Source: Ancylobacter dichloromethanicus (GTDB lineage: Bacteria; Pseudomonadota; Alphaproteobacteria; Rhizobiales; Xanthobacteraceae). From it: a stretch of 64,000 nt of DNA. The DNA is taken from the NCBI RefSeq assembly GCF_018390645.1, contig NZ_JAHBGC010000009.1:30900-94899 (forward strand). The letters are read 5' to 3'. A model generated the notes under the pieces. That model saw nothing but the letters and a program-made list of their open reading frames with translations, ran no database searches and was not told where the DNA came from. Positions 1 through 8,601 of the stretch are shown piece by piece (the stretch's first letter is position 1; the number at the start of each line of letters is the position of its first letter). A program made the position numbers and the translations under genes.

Positions 1-509
1 TGGCCGATCGTCTCGGGCTCGTTGGAGCCGTGGATGCGGTAGAGCGTCGAGCCGAGATAGAGCGCGCGGGCGCCGAGCGGGTTGTCGATGCCGCCGGGCA
101 TGTAGCGCGGCAGGTCGGGACGGCGCTTGAGCATCTGCGGCGGCGGCGTCCAGCCCGGCCACTCGGCCTTGCGGGTAATGGTCTTGATGCCGCCCCAGCG
201 GAAGCCGTCGCGGCCGACGCCGATGCCGTATTTGAGCGCGGTGCCATTGTCCTGCACCAGGTAGAGCCGGCGCTCGGCGGTGTTCACCACCACGGTGCCG
301 GGCTTGTACTTGCCGCTATAGGGCACGACCTGCCGGCGGACCGAGGAATAGCCCTTCACCGGCCCGTTGCCGAAATTGGACGGGCGCGGGAAGAAGCTGA
401 AGAAGGAGGGTGTCGTCGAACTCTGCGCCATGGCGGGCGCGGTGCCTGCCAGCGTCACTGCAGCCAGCGCCAGGGCGGCCATTGTCTTCAGTCGCATCGT
501 AAGCCCCAT
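1..509 (-). CDS. L,D-transpeptidase (YkuD family), 3' end outside window
   Basis: Only the N-terminal ~169 codons are visible; the frame runs off the left edge without a stop. The product begins with a short signal peptide ending in AMAQ, so it is exported. It then shows a YkuD-type layout: PGTVVVNTAERRLYLVQ, a GVGRDGFRWGG segment, MPGGIDNPLGARALYL and IHGSNEP right at the edge. In this family the domain forms 3-3 peptidoglycan cross-links or anchors outer-membrane proteins to the wall. The catalytic SxGCxR motif would lie beyond the edge, so activity cannot be judged. The start is ATG at 509 or the in-frame ATG at 497; a GGGGC stretch precedes each, so the choice is open. Upstream lie about 170 bases without a gene. 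Confidence 0.85.
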   Translation of the reverse strand, partial: MGLTMRLKTMAALALAAVTLAGTAPAMAQSSTTPSFFSFFPRPSNFGNGPVKGYSSVRRQVVPYSGKYKPGTVVVNTAERRLYLVQDNGTALKYGIGVGRDGFRWGGIKTITRKAEWPGWTPPPQMLKRRPDLPRYMPGGIDNPLGARALYLGSTLYRIHGSNEPETIG

Positions 510-683
510 TGGAATGCCCCTTTCCGCCCGCACCCTGCGGGTGGAAAGCTCCGCCGGACCGGCGCACACGCGCCGGAGGCCGTGTCCGTCAGTATGCGGC
601 TAAAATTCGAAACATATCCACATCATGGTATGAAAAGGTAAATTTGCCCACCGCTATGGCAATGAGGCCACAGCGGCGTGGGC

Positions 684-2744
684 TCACGGCGCCACTGTGG
701 CCGCCGGCGGCGCCGTAGCGGTCGGCGGGCCGCCGAAGATGAGCGCGCTGACCGGCCGGCCGAAGAACTTCGCCCCCGCCTGGGTGAAGTGCGAGGAGTC
801 GAACTGCAGCGGCTCGCCCTCCGCCATCAGCGGACAGTCGGAACCGCCGCAGGCGGCGTCGAACACCGAGATATAGGTGACGTGGGGGTTGCCCGCGAAA
901 TGCGCGCGCAGCGCCTGGTCGGCCTGGCGCGCGCCGGGAACGGCGTCGCTGCCGGCGTCTGTCCCGGTGTTGCCGGCCGAGACGCGGCGGGCAAGGAGCT
1001 TGGGCACCGCGTCGCGGTAGAGCGGCACCGGGCCGATCACGACCACCCGGATGCCCTCGCGGGCGAAGCGCGCGATCGCCTCGTCGATCTCGGGCGTCGC
1101 GAAGATGATGCCGCCGAGGACAAGGATGTCCGGCTTGTGGTCGCGCACCCACTCCCGCGCGAAGATGTTCATGTCCCGGCAATACGGCAAGAACCTGGAA
1201 TATCGCTCATTGAGTGGAGGGCATGCCGCGCCGGTGATCTGGCCGACGACATAGCCATGTGCCTGGCCGGCCTCGACGATGGCATTGATGAAGTGCGCCA
1301 CATGGCTGTTGCCCCAGACGAGCACGGAGGGGTGTCCGGTCGGCAGGCATTCCGGCTTGAACACGGGCATAGCGTAGAACAGCGGAAAGAAGCATCGATC
1401 CTTCCGCAGGACCGCATCGGCATCGTAGAATTCATAGGCAGCGAGGCGCTGGGCCTCGGGTGAGAACCGCTGCGGCAGGCCGCGCGTGACGATTGCGGCC
1501 AGGCCGAACGCGCCCAGGGTGACCGTACCCGCCAGCAGGCCGCCGACGAGGACCCTGGGCGTAAAGAGGTTGCGATTGCGCCGCACGGGTTGTTCGACGA
1601 ATCGGTAGGACAGATAGCCCAGCAGGATCGAGAGCGTTACGCCGCCGACAAGGAAGGGCAGAGGCGCGACCGGCCCCAGCCATTCCCTGCCGAGGGTAAC
1701 GATCGGCCAGTGAACGAGATAAAGCGAGTAGGAGATCTTGCCGACGAAGACCATCAAGGGGCTGCCGAGCAGCCGCGTCGGCAGGGTCCGCACGCCTTCG
1801 CCGCCCCAGATCACCAATGCGGCGCCGATGCAGGGGGTGAGCGCGCGCAGGCCCGGGAAGGGCGTGGTCGATTTGAGAATGAGCATGGTGCCGAGGATCA
1901 TCGCGCAGCCGCCCGTCACCGCCGCGATACATTCGGCCGGTTTTCGCGAGAAGCGCGCGCCAGGCAGCGCCAGCGCGGAGCCGATGAGCATTTCGAAGGC
2001 ACGAAAGGGCAGCAGGAAATAGGCCGCCGGCGGGTTCAGCGCCAGCATCACCTGGCTCGCAGCCAGCGAGGCGACGAAGAGGACAAGCACCGCCCAGCCA
2101 AGCGCGCGTGAGCCGAAACGACGGCAGGCGAGTACAAGGGCGGGAAAGGCGAGGTAGAACTGCTCCTCCACCCCCAGCGACCAATAGTGCAGCAGCGGCA
2201 TTTCGCGCGCGGCCGGGCTGAAATAGTCCGTTTCCTGGAAGAAATAGATGTTGCCGGCGCCGAACACCGACCACAGCACCGAGTGGGCGAAGTTCACCAT
2301 CTGGTACGGCAGCAGGACCAGCGCGGCGAAGGCGGCGGTGACGGCGGTGACCACCAGGAAGGCCGGGGCGATGCGCCGTATGCGCCGCTCATAGAAGCCG
2401 GCCAGCGAGAAGCGGCCCTCGCTCACATCGGCATAGATCGACTTGGAAATCAGATAGCCGGAGATGACGAAGAACACGTCGACCCCGACGAAGCCGCCCG
2501 GCAGCCAGGTTGCGCCGAAATGATAGAGCACGACGCCCAGGACGGCGACGGCACGCAGGCCGTCAATATGGGCGCGATAGCGCAGGTGATGATGCACGTC
2601 AGACCGCAGGCTGGTTGAGAAATGAGCGCCGTCATTATGAACGCTGCCGGCAGTGCGGGCACCTCCCCGGGCCGGGACCCCGTCCGTCAGGGCCGATTCG
2701 GGCGGCGGTGTGGCTGGCGGGCCATAGCGCTCCGGCACGCTCAT
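684..2744 (-). CDS. Membrane acyltransferase (OafA/YrhL type) with C-terminal SGNH domain, copy A
   Basis: About 686 residues. The N-terminal half is an acyltransferase-3 membrane domain: HIDGLRAVAVLG with the conserved Arg, FFVISGYLI, RRIRRIAPAF, LLHYWSLGVEEQFYL and SLYLVHWPIV, ending in a FVEQPVRRN segment. The C-terminal part is an SGNH hydrolase-like domain with VWGNSHVAHF (Ser ~480; Asn where GDSH proteins have Asp) and FDSSHFT (Asp ~649, His ~652). Such proteins O-acylate cell-surface glycans, moving the acyl group across the membrane. The start is ATG 2744, which overlaps the upstream paralogue's stop as ATGA, implying translational coupling. About 55 residues precede the first membrane segment and look unstructured. 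The acceptor is unknown; no glycan biosynthesis cluster is adjacent. Confidence 0.9.
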   Translation of the reverse strand: MSVPERYGPPATPPPESALTDGVPARGGARTAGSVHNDGAHFSTSLRSDVHHHLRYRAHIDGLRAVAVLGVVLYHFGATWLPGGFVGVDVFFVISGYLISKSIYADVSEGRFSLAGFYERRIRRIAPAFLVVTAVTAAFAALVLLPYQMVNFAHSVLWSVFGAGNIYFFQETDYFSPAAREMPLLHYWSLGVEEQFYLAFPALVLACRRFGSRALGWAVLVLFVASLAASQVMLALNPPAAYFLLPFRAFEMLIGSALALPGARFSRKPAECIAAVTGGCAMILGTMLILKSTTPFPGLRALTPCIGAALVIWGGEGVRTLPTRLLGSPLMVFVGKISYSLYLVHWPIVTLGREWLGPVAPLPFLVGGVTLSILLGYLSYRFVEQPVRRNRNLFTPRVLVGGLLAGTVTLGAFGLAAIVTRGLPQRFSPEAQRLAAYEFYDADAVLRKDRCFFPLFYAMPVFKPECLPTGHPSVLVWGNSHVAHFINAIVEAGQAHGYVVGQITGAACPPLNERYSRFLPYCRDMNIFAREWVRDHKPDILVLGGIIFATPEIDEAIARFAREGIRVVVIGPVPLYRDAVPKLLARRVSAGNTGTDAGSDAVPGARQADQALRAHFAGNPHVTYISVFDAACGGSDCPLMAEGEPLQFDSSHFTQAGAKFFGRPVSALIFGGPPTATAPPAATVAP

Positions 2745-4642
2745 GGGAGGCCGGTCGGAGCGGGCGAGCCGCCGAAGATCAGGGCGCCGAGCTTGCCGCC
2801 ATAATAGGCGACACCCTCGCGGGTGAAGTGGGTATGGTCGAACTCCAGCGGCGTGCCGTCGATCATCATCGGGCAGTTCGCGTCCGGGCACATGGTGCCG
2901 AGGATCGACACGAACTCGACATCCGGATTGGCCGCGAAATGCTCGGCCATCAGGCGGTCCGAGCGTCGTATGTCGTCGCTCAGGTCGTCATCGGCGCGGG
3001 TGCTGGGGTTGCCGCGATACATGCGCTCGGCGAGAAGTTCCGGCGGCGGCCGCCTGTAGTAGGGCACCGGGCCCAGCAGCACCACGCGGATGCCGGCCGC
3101 ATGGAGCCGGGCGAAATCCGAATCCAGCTGTCGGAATTGCTCGGGTGAGAACAGCGCGTCGCCGCCGATGACGACGACGGTCGGCTTGTGTTCCAGCAGC
3201 CAGTCGAAGGCGAAGCGGTTCAGCGTGTCGCACATCGGCGAGACGCTGGTCTGCACCAGCGGCATGCAGGCGGCGCCGGTGATCTGGCCGACGGCATAGC
3301 CTTGCGTCCTGGCGATCGGCTCCAGCGCGCCGATGAACTGCGCCACGTGGCTGCTGCCCCACAGCACCAGGCTCGGATGGCTCTCCGGCAGGCATTCCGG
3401 CGTCGGCCGGGGCCTGGGTCGGCGGTTGTTGATGAAGCAGGTGCCGTCGCGCACCACGTCGCGGAAAGGATAGCGGGAGAAGGCGAGCACGCGCTGGATT
3501 TCCGGGTCGAGCCGCCCGGGAAAGCCGCGCGTGTCCGAGGCCAGCGTGCCGAAGGCGATCAGCAGCGCCCCGCCCGCGGCTGCGCCGCCATAGACCCGTC
3601 CGCGCGAGAACAGGTGGCGGTTCAGCCGCACCGGCTGCTCGACAAGGCGCCAGGACAGCCAGCCGAGCAGCGTGGACGCTGCGACGCCGCCGAGAAGGAA
3701 GGACGGCGCCGGCAGTTCCGGCAGCAGGAGGCGGGCGAACACCAGTATCGGCCAGTGCACCAGGTAGAGCGAATAGGAAATGGCGCCGAAGAACACCAGC
3801 GGCCGCAGGCCGAGCAGGCGCGCCGGCAGGCTGTCCGTCCGCTCGCCGCCCCAGATCGCCAGCGCCGTGCCCAGGCACGGCACCAGCGCCAGCATGCCGG
3901 GGAAAGGCGCATGCGCGGTGATCGCCAGCATGCCGGCGAGGATGAGCGCGAAGCCCGCCGCCACCGCGACCCCGCCCGCCCTGCGGCCCTGCGGAAACCA
4001 CAGGCCGGGCAGGGCGAGCGCGGCGCCGATCAGCAGCTCGAAGGCGCGGAACGGCAGCAGGTAGAAGGCCGCCGCCGGGTTCAGCGGGCGGATCATCTCG
4101 CAGGCGGCGAGCGAGGCCACCAGCAGGCCGAGCACCACCTGCCCGCGCGCCTTCGGGAAGAAGCGCGCGCACAGCAGGATCAGCGCCGGGAACAGGAAAT
4201 AGAACTGCTCCTCGACCCCGAGCGACCAGTAGTGCAGCAGCGGCGTCTCCTCGGCGGCGGGGCCGAAATAGTCGGTGCGCAGGTAGGAATAGACATTGCC
4301 GAACGCCAGCACCGCCCAGATCAGCGAGCGGCCATAGGTCATCAGCTGGTTGGGAAAGAAGATCAGGAAGGCGCAGACGCTGGTCAGCGCCGTGACCACG
4401 AAGAAGGCCGGCGCGATGCGCCGCATGCGCCGCTCATAGAAGCCGAGAATCGAGAAATTGCCGGCGTCGAGGTCGGCATAGATCGACTTGGCGATCAGGA
4501 AGCCGGAAATGACGAAGAACACGTCGACGCCGATGAAGCCGCCCGGCAGCCAGTCGGCGCCGAAATGGAACAGCACGACGCCGAGCACGGCGATCGCCCG
4601 CAATCCGTCGATATGGGCGCGATAGCGCAGGGGATGATGCAC
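2741..4642 (-). CDS. Membrane acyltransferase (OafA/YrhL type) with C-terminal SGNH domain, copy B
   Basis: 633 residues, a paralogue of the next gene with the same two-domain plan. The membrane acyltransferase-3 part shows HIDGLRAIAVLG, FFVISGFLIAKS, RRMRRIAPAFFVV, LLHYWSLGVEEQFYF and SLYLVHWPIL. The SGNH part shows LWGSSHVAQF (Ser ~431; the second position is Ser, not the usual Asp) and FDHTHFT (Asp ~602, His ~605). It probably O-acetylates or O-acylates an envelope glycan. The start appears to be GTG at 4642, because no ATG lies before the conserved HIDGLRA block. Its stop overlaps the start of copy A by 4 bases, so the two form one translational unit. The two copies differ mainly in N-terminal length. 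Confidence 0.9.
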   Translation of the reverse strand: MHHPLRYRAHIDGLRAIAVLGVVLFHFGADWLPGGFIGVDVFFVISGFLIAKSIYADLDAGNFSILGFYERRMRRIAPAFFVVTALTSVCAFLIFFPNQLMTYGRSLIWAVLAFGNVYSYLRTDYFGPAAEETPLLHYWSLGVEEQFYFLFPALILLCARFFPKARGQVVLGLLVASLAACEMIRPLNPAAAFYLLPFRAFELLIGAALALPGLWFPQGRRAGGVAVAAGFALILAGMLAITAHAPFPGMLALVPCLGTALAIWGGERTDSLPARLLGLRPLVFFGAISYSLYLVHWPILVFARLLLPELPAPSFLLGGVAASTLLGWLSWRLVEQPVRLNRHLFSRGRVYGGAAAGGALLIAFGTLASDTRGFPGRLDPEIQRVLAFSRYPFRDVVRDGTCFINNRRPRPRPTPECLPESHPSLVLWGSSHVAQFIGALEPIARTQGYAVGQITGAACMPLVQTSVSPMCDTLNRFAFDWLLEHKPTVVVIGGDALFSPEQFRQLDSDFARLHAAGIRVVLLGPVPYYRRPPPELLAERMYRGNPSTRADDDLSDDIRRSDRLMAEHFAANPDVEFVSILGTMCPDANCPMMIDGTPLEFDHTHFTREGVAYYGGKLGALIFGGSPAPTGLP

Positions 4643-4711
4643 GGCGCGCAGGCTCTTTCAGGTGAAGGACGGGGCGGCGAGGGCGCCCGGCAGGGAGGAA
4701 AGGCGCGGGGC

Positions 4712-5443
4712 TCAGAACAGGCTGCCCTGACGCGGCGTTGTAGCCGATTGCGGCGCCTCGCGCAGGGGGGAGGGCAGCGGGGCGGAAGCCGGGTCCTCCT
4801 TCGCCGCGCCGCGCGCGACGATGACGAGGCTCTCGTCCGGCAGCGGGCGCTGCAACGCCCGCGCCTCGCTCCACGGCGCGCGCAGCCACATCTCGCGTTC
4901 CTCGGCGGTGGTGAGAATCACCGGCATCGCCTTGGGGTGGACCGGTTCCACCACGCCGTTGGGGGCGCAGGTGAGGAAGCCGAAAAGCTCGTGCTGGCCC
5001 TCCACCGGCGCCGCCTTCGTCCCGCGCGTGCCGGTCCAGCGCGTCCACAGCCCGGCGAAGAAGCCGAGTGGGCGTTCCGCGCCGAGCGCGAACCACACCA
5101 CGTCCTTGCGGCCGGTCGCCGGGTTCGGCGCGGGCGCGTATTCGGAGAAGCTGGTGAACGGCACCAGGCAGCGATGCGCCGGCCCGCTCCACGCCGTCCA
5201 GTGCGGCGAAGCGAGGTTGCGGATATTGGTCACCGGCGGCCCGCCGATCCGCGGCGGCGAGGGCATACCCCAGCGCGCCAGCGCCAGTTCGCGCCCGCCC
5301 TCGGCATCCGTGCGCACGATGGGGGCGGGGAAATCGGGGAAGATGCCGGCCTGCGGCGGCAGGTTGCCGGCGAGGTTGTTCAGCGCGCCGACGAGATCGG
5401 CGATCGCCCGCAGATTGGAATTATGGCTGTAGAGATTGCACAT
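4712..5443 (-). CDS. SRAP (HMCES/YedK) family abasic-site protein
   Basis: About 243 residues. SRAP proteins cap abasic sites in single-stranded DNA by a covalent bond to the N-terminal Cys exposed after Met removal. The protein starts [10 protein letters not shown], giving the required Cys2, and this fixes the start at 5443 rather than at in-frame codons further upstream. Other family marks are [19 protein letters not shown]-like [13 protein letters not shown] (Glu of the SxxE/YEW region) and [12 protein letters not shown] (active-site His). The usual sequence is MCGRF; the NLYS variant forms a recognisable subgroup. It is co-directional with the two acyltransferases downstream but has no evident functional link to them. 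Confidence 0.88.
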   Translation of the reverse strand: MCNLYSHNSNLRAIADLVGALNNLAGNLPPQAGIFPDFPAPIVRTDAEGGRELALARWGMPSPPRIGGPPVTNIRNLASPHWTAWSGPAHRCLVPFTSFSEYAPAPNPATGRKDVVWFALGAERPLGFFAGLWTRWTGTRGTKAAPVEGQHELFGFLTCAPNGVVEPVHPKAMPVILTTAEEREMWLRAPWSEARALQRPLPDESLVIVARGAAKEDPASAPLPSPLREAPQSATTPRQGSLF

Positions 5444-5503
5444 GCGGCGCCCCGTCGGCGCATCGGCCGCGACGGTTGTCCTCTGCGGACAGGGAAGCGA
5501 CGA

Positions 5504-5578
5504 TGGTGGGCGATGCAGGGATTGAACCTGCGACCCCTCCCGTGTGAAGGGAGTGCTCTCCCGCTGAGCTAATCGCCC
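5504..5578 (-). tRNA. tRNA-Val(CAC)
   Basis: Read on the minus strand, the acceptor arm GGGCGAT pairs with ATCGCCC, followed by A and an encoded CCA (5504-5506). The anticodon stem CTCCC/GGGAG encloses the loop TTCACAC, giving anticodon CAC (valine GUG codons). The T arm contains GGTTCAATCC. It lies between the SRAP gene and gph, both also on the minus strand. Confidence 0.95.
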
Positions 5579-5667
5579 GTCGGCCCCGGCGGGTTTCCCC
5601 GAGGGCCAGCGCCATCGCGGCGGGATGTAGTGTGTCCACGGCCCGGGTGTCAAGCGGGCTCGCGCCG

Positions 5668-6354
5668 TCACCCACGGGAGAGAAGATGCTCCACCGTGTC
5701 CACCAGCCGGTCGAAATGGTCGATGAAGGCGTCGCCGCCCAGTTCCTCGGCGGGAATCTCGGTATAGCCGAACGGCACCACGATCGAGGGCACGCGGGCG
5801 TTCTTGGCGGTCAGCACGTCGGTCATGCTGTCGCCCACCATGATGGCGCGGCCGGGCAGGCCGCCGGCCCGCTCGATGGTGCCGAGGAGGTGCCCGGCAT
5901 CCGGCTTGTGGACCGCGAAGGTATCCGCGCCGGCGATCACGGCGAAGCGGTCGGAAAGTTCCAGCCGGTCCAGCAGCCGCCGCGAGAGGTATTCCAGCTT
6001 GTTGGTGCAGACCGCCAGCACATGGCCGCGGGCCGACAGCTCGTCGAGCGCCGCGAGGAGGCCGGGGAAGGGGCGGGAGGAATCGGCGATATGGGCGGCG
6101 TAGTGTTCGAGGAACCGCTCATAGAGCTTGTCGAATTCCGGCGGCGCGACGGCGATGCCGGCGGCGGTGAGGCCGCGATTGACCAGCGCCCTGGCGCCGG
6201 CGCCGATCATCTTGCGGGTCTCTTCGCGGGGCAGGCGGGCGGCGCCGACCTCGTCGAGCACGGTGTCGAGCGTGTCGAGAAGGTCGGGGGCGGTGTCGAC
6301 CAGCGTGCCGTCGAGGTCGAACGCGATCACGGCGGGAGGCGGGGAGGCTGTCAT
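5668..6354 (-). CDS. gph: Phosphoglycolate phosphatase (HAD superfamily)
   Basis: 228 residues. It hydrolyses 2-phosphoglycolate, formed by Rubisco oxygenation or DNA repair, to glycolate. HAD motif I is [15 protein letters not shown] near residue 10, with the nucleophile Asp and acid/base Asp. Motif II is in VCTNK, the motif III Lys in [10 protein letters not shown], and motif IV in [15 protein letters not shown]. The helical cap between motifs I and II matches the Gph/PGP group. The start ATG 6354 gives [16 protein letters not shown]; the frame stays open far upstream but that part has no homology. The HAD phosphatases overlap in substrate range, so the precise substrate is inferred from family. 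Confidence 0.9.
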   Translation of the reverse strand: MTASPPPAVIAFDLDGTLVDTAPDLLDTLDTVLDEVGAARLPREETRKMIGAGARALVNRGLTAAGIAVAPPEFDKLYERFLEHYAAHIADSSRPFPGLLAALDELSARGHVLAVCTNKLEYLSRRLLDRLELSDRFAVIAGADTFAVHKPDAGHLLGTIERAGGLPGRAIMVGDSMTDVLTAKNARVPSIVVPFGYTEIPAEELGGDAFIDHFDRLVDTVEHLLSRG

Positions 6355-6540
6355 GACAATTTCCGTGGATGGTGACGGGAAACGGCGCCCGCCCGCCGCC
6401 GCGAGACGGGCTTGCAGGTTAGGCCTACAATCCTGCCGCTTTTGCTGTCCAGCGTGCCGCGTCCATCGGGCGCACGCTGGCGAGATGAATCGGGCGGCGA
6501 CGCGATGGTAACCAAGGCCGCAAGTTGAGGTGTTCCGGGA

Positions 6541-7116
6541 ATGAAAGTGATGATGCAGGGCTGGCTGGCGACGGCGGCGGGCGCCGCCTTGATGCTGGGC
6601 GTGCTGGCGGGCGTGCCGGCACGGGCACAGGAAAATCCCCAGGCGCCGGAAGCGCAGACCCCGAACGCACAGGAGCAGACGCCGACGGGCGACACGGGGC
6701 AGGACGAGACGACACAGGACGACACGAAGCCGGGCGAGGCGAAGCCGTCTGAAACCGGCGCCGATGTCGCCGCGGCCGGGCCCACCGGACCCTATGTGTT
6801 CGCCTCGCCGCCCTCCGCGCAGGCCAACCGCCTTTATTCGGTCAATGTGCGCAATGGCGAGGTCAATGCCTGCCAGTTCGAGCGCCCGGAGGGCAGCCTG
6901 GTCGGCGTCACCCGCTGCTTCCGCCGCGACGCCAGCGCCCAGGCCGGCCCGCCGGCCAGCTACGACATCCTGTCGACCCGCTATTCCGGCGAGACCGGTG
7001 TGTTCCGTGTCAACGCGCTGACCGGCCAGATGAGCGTGTGCTATGTGCGCGACATGCCCAAGGAGGGCGGCGGCGTCGAGCCGGCAGTCGTCTGCACGGC
7101 GCCTTCCAGCCAATGA
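6541..7116 (+). CDS. Exported protein of unknown function with acidic linker
   Basis: 191 residues, family not recognised. Residues 1-28 are a signal peptide ending in PARAQ. Residues ~30-78 are a low-complexity linker rich in Pro, Gln, Thr, Asp and Glu. The C-terminal ~110 residues look folded and contain four Cys (NACQF, TRCFR, MSVCYV, VVCTA), which would allow two disulfides in the periplasm. The segments RLYSVNVRNGEVNACQF and VFRVNALTGQMSVCYV look like two related half-repeats, each with strand, N-G/T-G turn and Cys. The gene is followed after ~110 bases by rpiA on the same strand; no functional tie is visible. Confidence 0.8.
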   Translation: MKVMMQGWLATAAGAALMLGVLAGVPARAQENPQAPEAQTPNAQEQTPTGDTGQDETTQDDTKPGEAKPSETGADVAAAGPTGPYVFASPPSAQANRLYSVNVRNGEVNACQFERPEGSLVGVTRCFRRDASAQAGPPASYDILSTRYSGETGVFRVNALTGQMSVCYVRDMPKEGGGVEPAVVCTAPSSQ

Positions 7117-7227
7117 TCGCCGGGGCGGCGCAGGGGGCGGCGGGGGTTGGCGGGGTTGTCCGCGCGGCCCAACGGCGCTACGCACGACGACACGCTGGAA
7201 GTGTTTGAAAGCCGGGGCCACGCGATC

Positions 7228-7929
7228 ATGTCCGACGCAGACAACCTCAAGAGACAGGCCGCCGCGCAGGCGTTGGAATATGTGCGCTCGGGCATGAAGC
7301 TCGGCCTCGGCACCGGTTCGACCGCGAAGCATCTGGTCGATCTGCTCGCCGCGCGGGTGAATGAAGGCCTGGAGGTGGTCGGCGTGCCGACCTCCGAGGC
7401 CACCCGCGCCCAGGCGGAGAGCCTCGGCATTCCGCTCGGCACGCTCGACGAGCATCCGGTGCTCGACCTGTGCATCGACGGCGCCGATGAGGTCGGGCCG
7501 GACCTTACCCTGATCAAGGGCGGCGGCGGCGCGCTGCTGCGCGAGAAGATCGTCGCCTCGGCGGCCAGGCAGATGTTCGTCATCGCCGATGCCTCGAAGA
7601 AGGTGGGGGTGCTCGGCACCTTCCCGCTGCCCATCGAGGTGGTCGATTTCGGCGTCGCCGCCATCCGCCGCGGCATCGACCGCGCCGCCCGCGCCGCCGG
7701 CTGCCAGGGCCTGCTGACGCTGCGCCGCCGGCCCGACGGTCATGTTTTCGTCACGGATCAGGGACACCTGATCCTCGATGCGGCCTATCACAGCATCACC
7801 AACCCGGCCGCACTGGCCGCCGAACTCTCCAACGTGCCGGGCGTTGTCGAGCACGGCCTCTTCATCAATCTGGCAAGCCGCGTCATTCTCGCGGGCGCCG
7901 GCGGCGTGACGGTCATTGATCGCGCGTGA
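7228..7929 (+). CDS. rpiA: Ribose-5-phosphate isomerase A
   Basis: 233 residues, normal for RpiA. It interconverts ribose 5-phosphate and ribulose 5-phosphate in the non-oxidative pentose phosphate pathway. Diagnostic segments are [16 protein letters not shown] (phosphate loop), [12 protein letters not shown] and [14 protein letters not shown] with the catalytic Glu/Lys region, and a C-terminal [15 protein letters not shown]. The start at 7228 ([10 protein letters not shown]) agrees with the family; the in-frame upstream Met adds 27 residues that do not. The next gene follows within about 25 bases, so the two may share a transcript. Confidence 0.95.
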   Translation: MSDADNLKRQAAAQALEYVRSGMKLGLGTGSTAKHLVDLLAARVNEGLEVVGVPTSEATRAQAESLGIPLGTLDEHPVLDLCIDGADEVGPDLTLIKGGGGALLREKIVASAARQMFVIADASKKVGVLGTFPLPIEVVDFGVAAIRRGIDRAARAAGCQGLLTLRRRPDGHVFVTDQGHLILDAAYHSITNPAALAAELSNVPGVVEHGLFINLASRVILAGAGGVTVIDRA

Positions 7930-7952
7930 GCACAGTTCGCAGGGAGACTTTC

Positions 7953-8516
7953 ATGCAGCTTGATATTGCAGCAGCGCTTGCAGCCCGGTTTGCAGGCGTG
8001 GCGCTGGCGGCGGGCGTGCTCGCCGCGGTCCCGGCGCGGGCGCAGGAGCCGCCGCCGTTCCAGGTCGCGCAGGCCGCCACCGCCACGGCGCCGGAGCCGA
8101 GCGCCGAGCAGATGAAGCTCGCCAATGATCTGCTGGTCGCCAATGGCGAGGCCAGCAGCTTCGACGCGGTGATTCCCAATGTGGTGGAACAGACGGCGGC
8201 CAGCTTCGTGCAGGCCAATCCGGACCTCATTCGCGATCTGCGCGAGGTGGCCAAGCAGCTTTCCACCGAGTATGAAAGCCGCCGCAGCGAGATCGTGGAG
8301 ATCCTCGCCAAGATCTACGCCACCGAGTTCACCACCCAGGAACTCAAGGATCTGCTGGCGTTCTATCGCTCGGAAGCGGGCAAGAAGCTGGTGGCCAAAC
8401 GCGAGGATCTGCTCAAGGCCGGCTTCAGCAGCATCCAGGCCTGGAGCGCTCTGTTCGCGCGCGAAATGGAAGGTCGGGTGCGCGAGGAGATGAAGAAGCG
8501 GGGCTTCACCATCTGA
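7953..8516 (+). CDS. DUF2059 exported protein
   Basis: 187 residues with a signal peptide ending VPARAQ (~residue 31), so periplasmic. The C-terminal half carries the DUF2059 pattern: a helical stretch with YATEFTTQELKDLLAFYRSEAGKKL. DUF2059 proteins are common in Hyphomicrobiales and have no agreed function. The start ATG 7953 is preceded by a clear AGGGAG ribosome site. A GTG at 7926 overlapping the rpiA stop is also in frame but has no such site and would precede the signal peptide. A strong hairpin terminator follows. Confidence 0.88.
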   Translation: MQLDIAAALAARFAGVALAAGVLAAVPARAQEPPPFQVAQAATATAPEPSAEQMKLANDLLVANGEASSFDAVIPNVVEQTAASFVQANPDLIRDLREVAKQLSTEYESRRSEIVEILAKIYATEFTTQELKDLLAFYRSEAGKKLVAKREDLLKAGFSSIQAWSALFAREMEGRVREEMKKRGFTI

Positions 8517-8543
8517 GCCTTTCCGCCCCGGCACTGAAATGAG

Positions 8544-8570
8544 AAATGCCCGGCTCGCGCCGGGCATTTT
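8544..8570. terminator. Bidirectional intrinsic terminator
   Basis: A perfect 10-bp stem (AATGCCCGGC / GCCGGGCATT) with a TCGC loop, A-rich on the left and TTTT on the right. It lies between the convergent DUF2059 gene and tctA, so it can stop transcription from both sides. Confidence 0.85.
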
Positions 8571-8601
8571 CGTTCAAGCGCCTGAGCCGGCGAGGTGTTC
8601 C

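Noticed and set aside
3188..5572. 794-codon plus-strand frame over the acyltransferase and SRAP genes
   Set aside because: It runs opposite two clear genes and through tRNA-Val, with an Arg/Gln/Ala-rich product.
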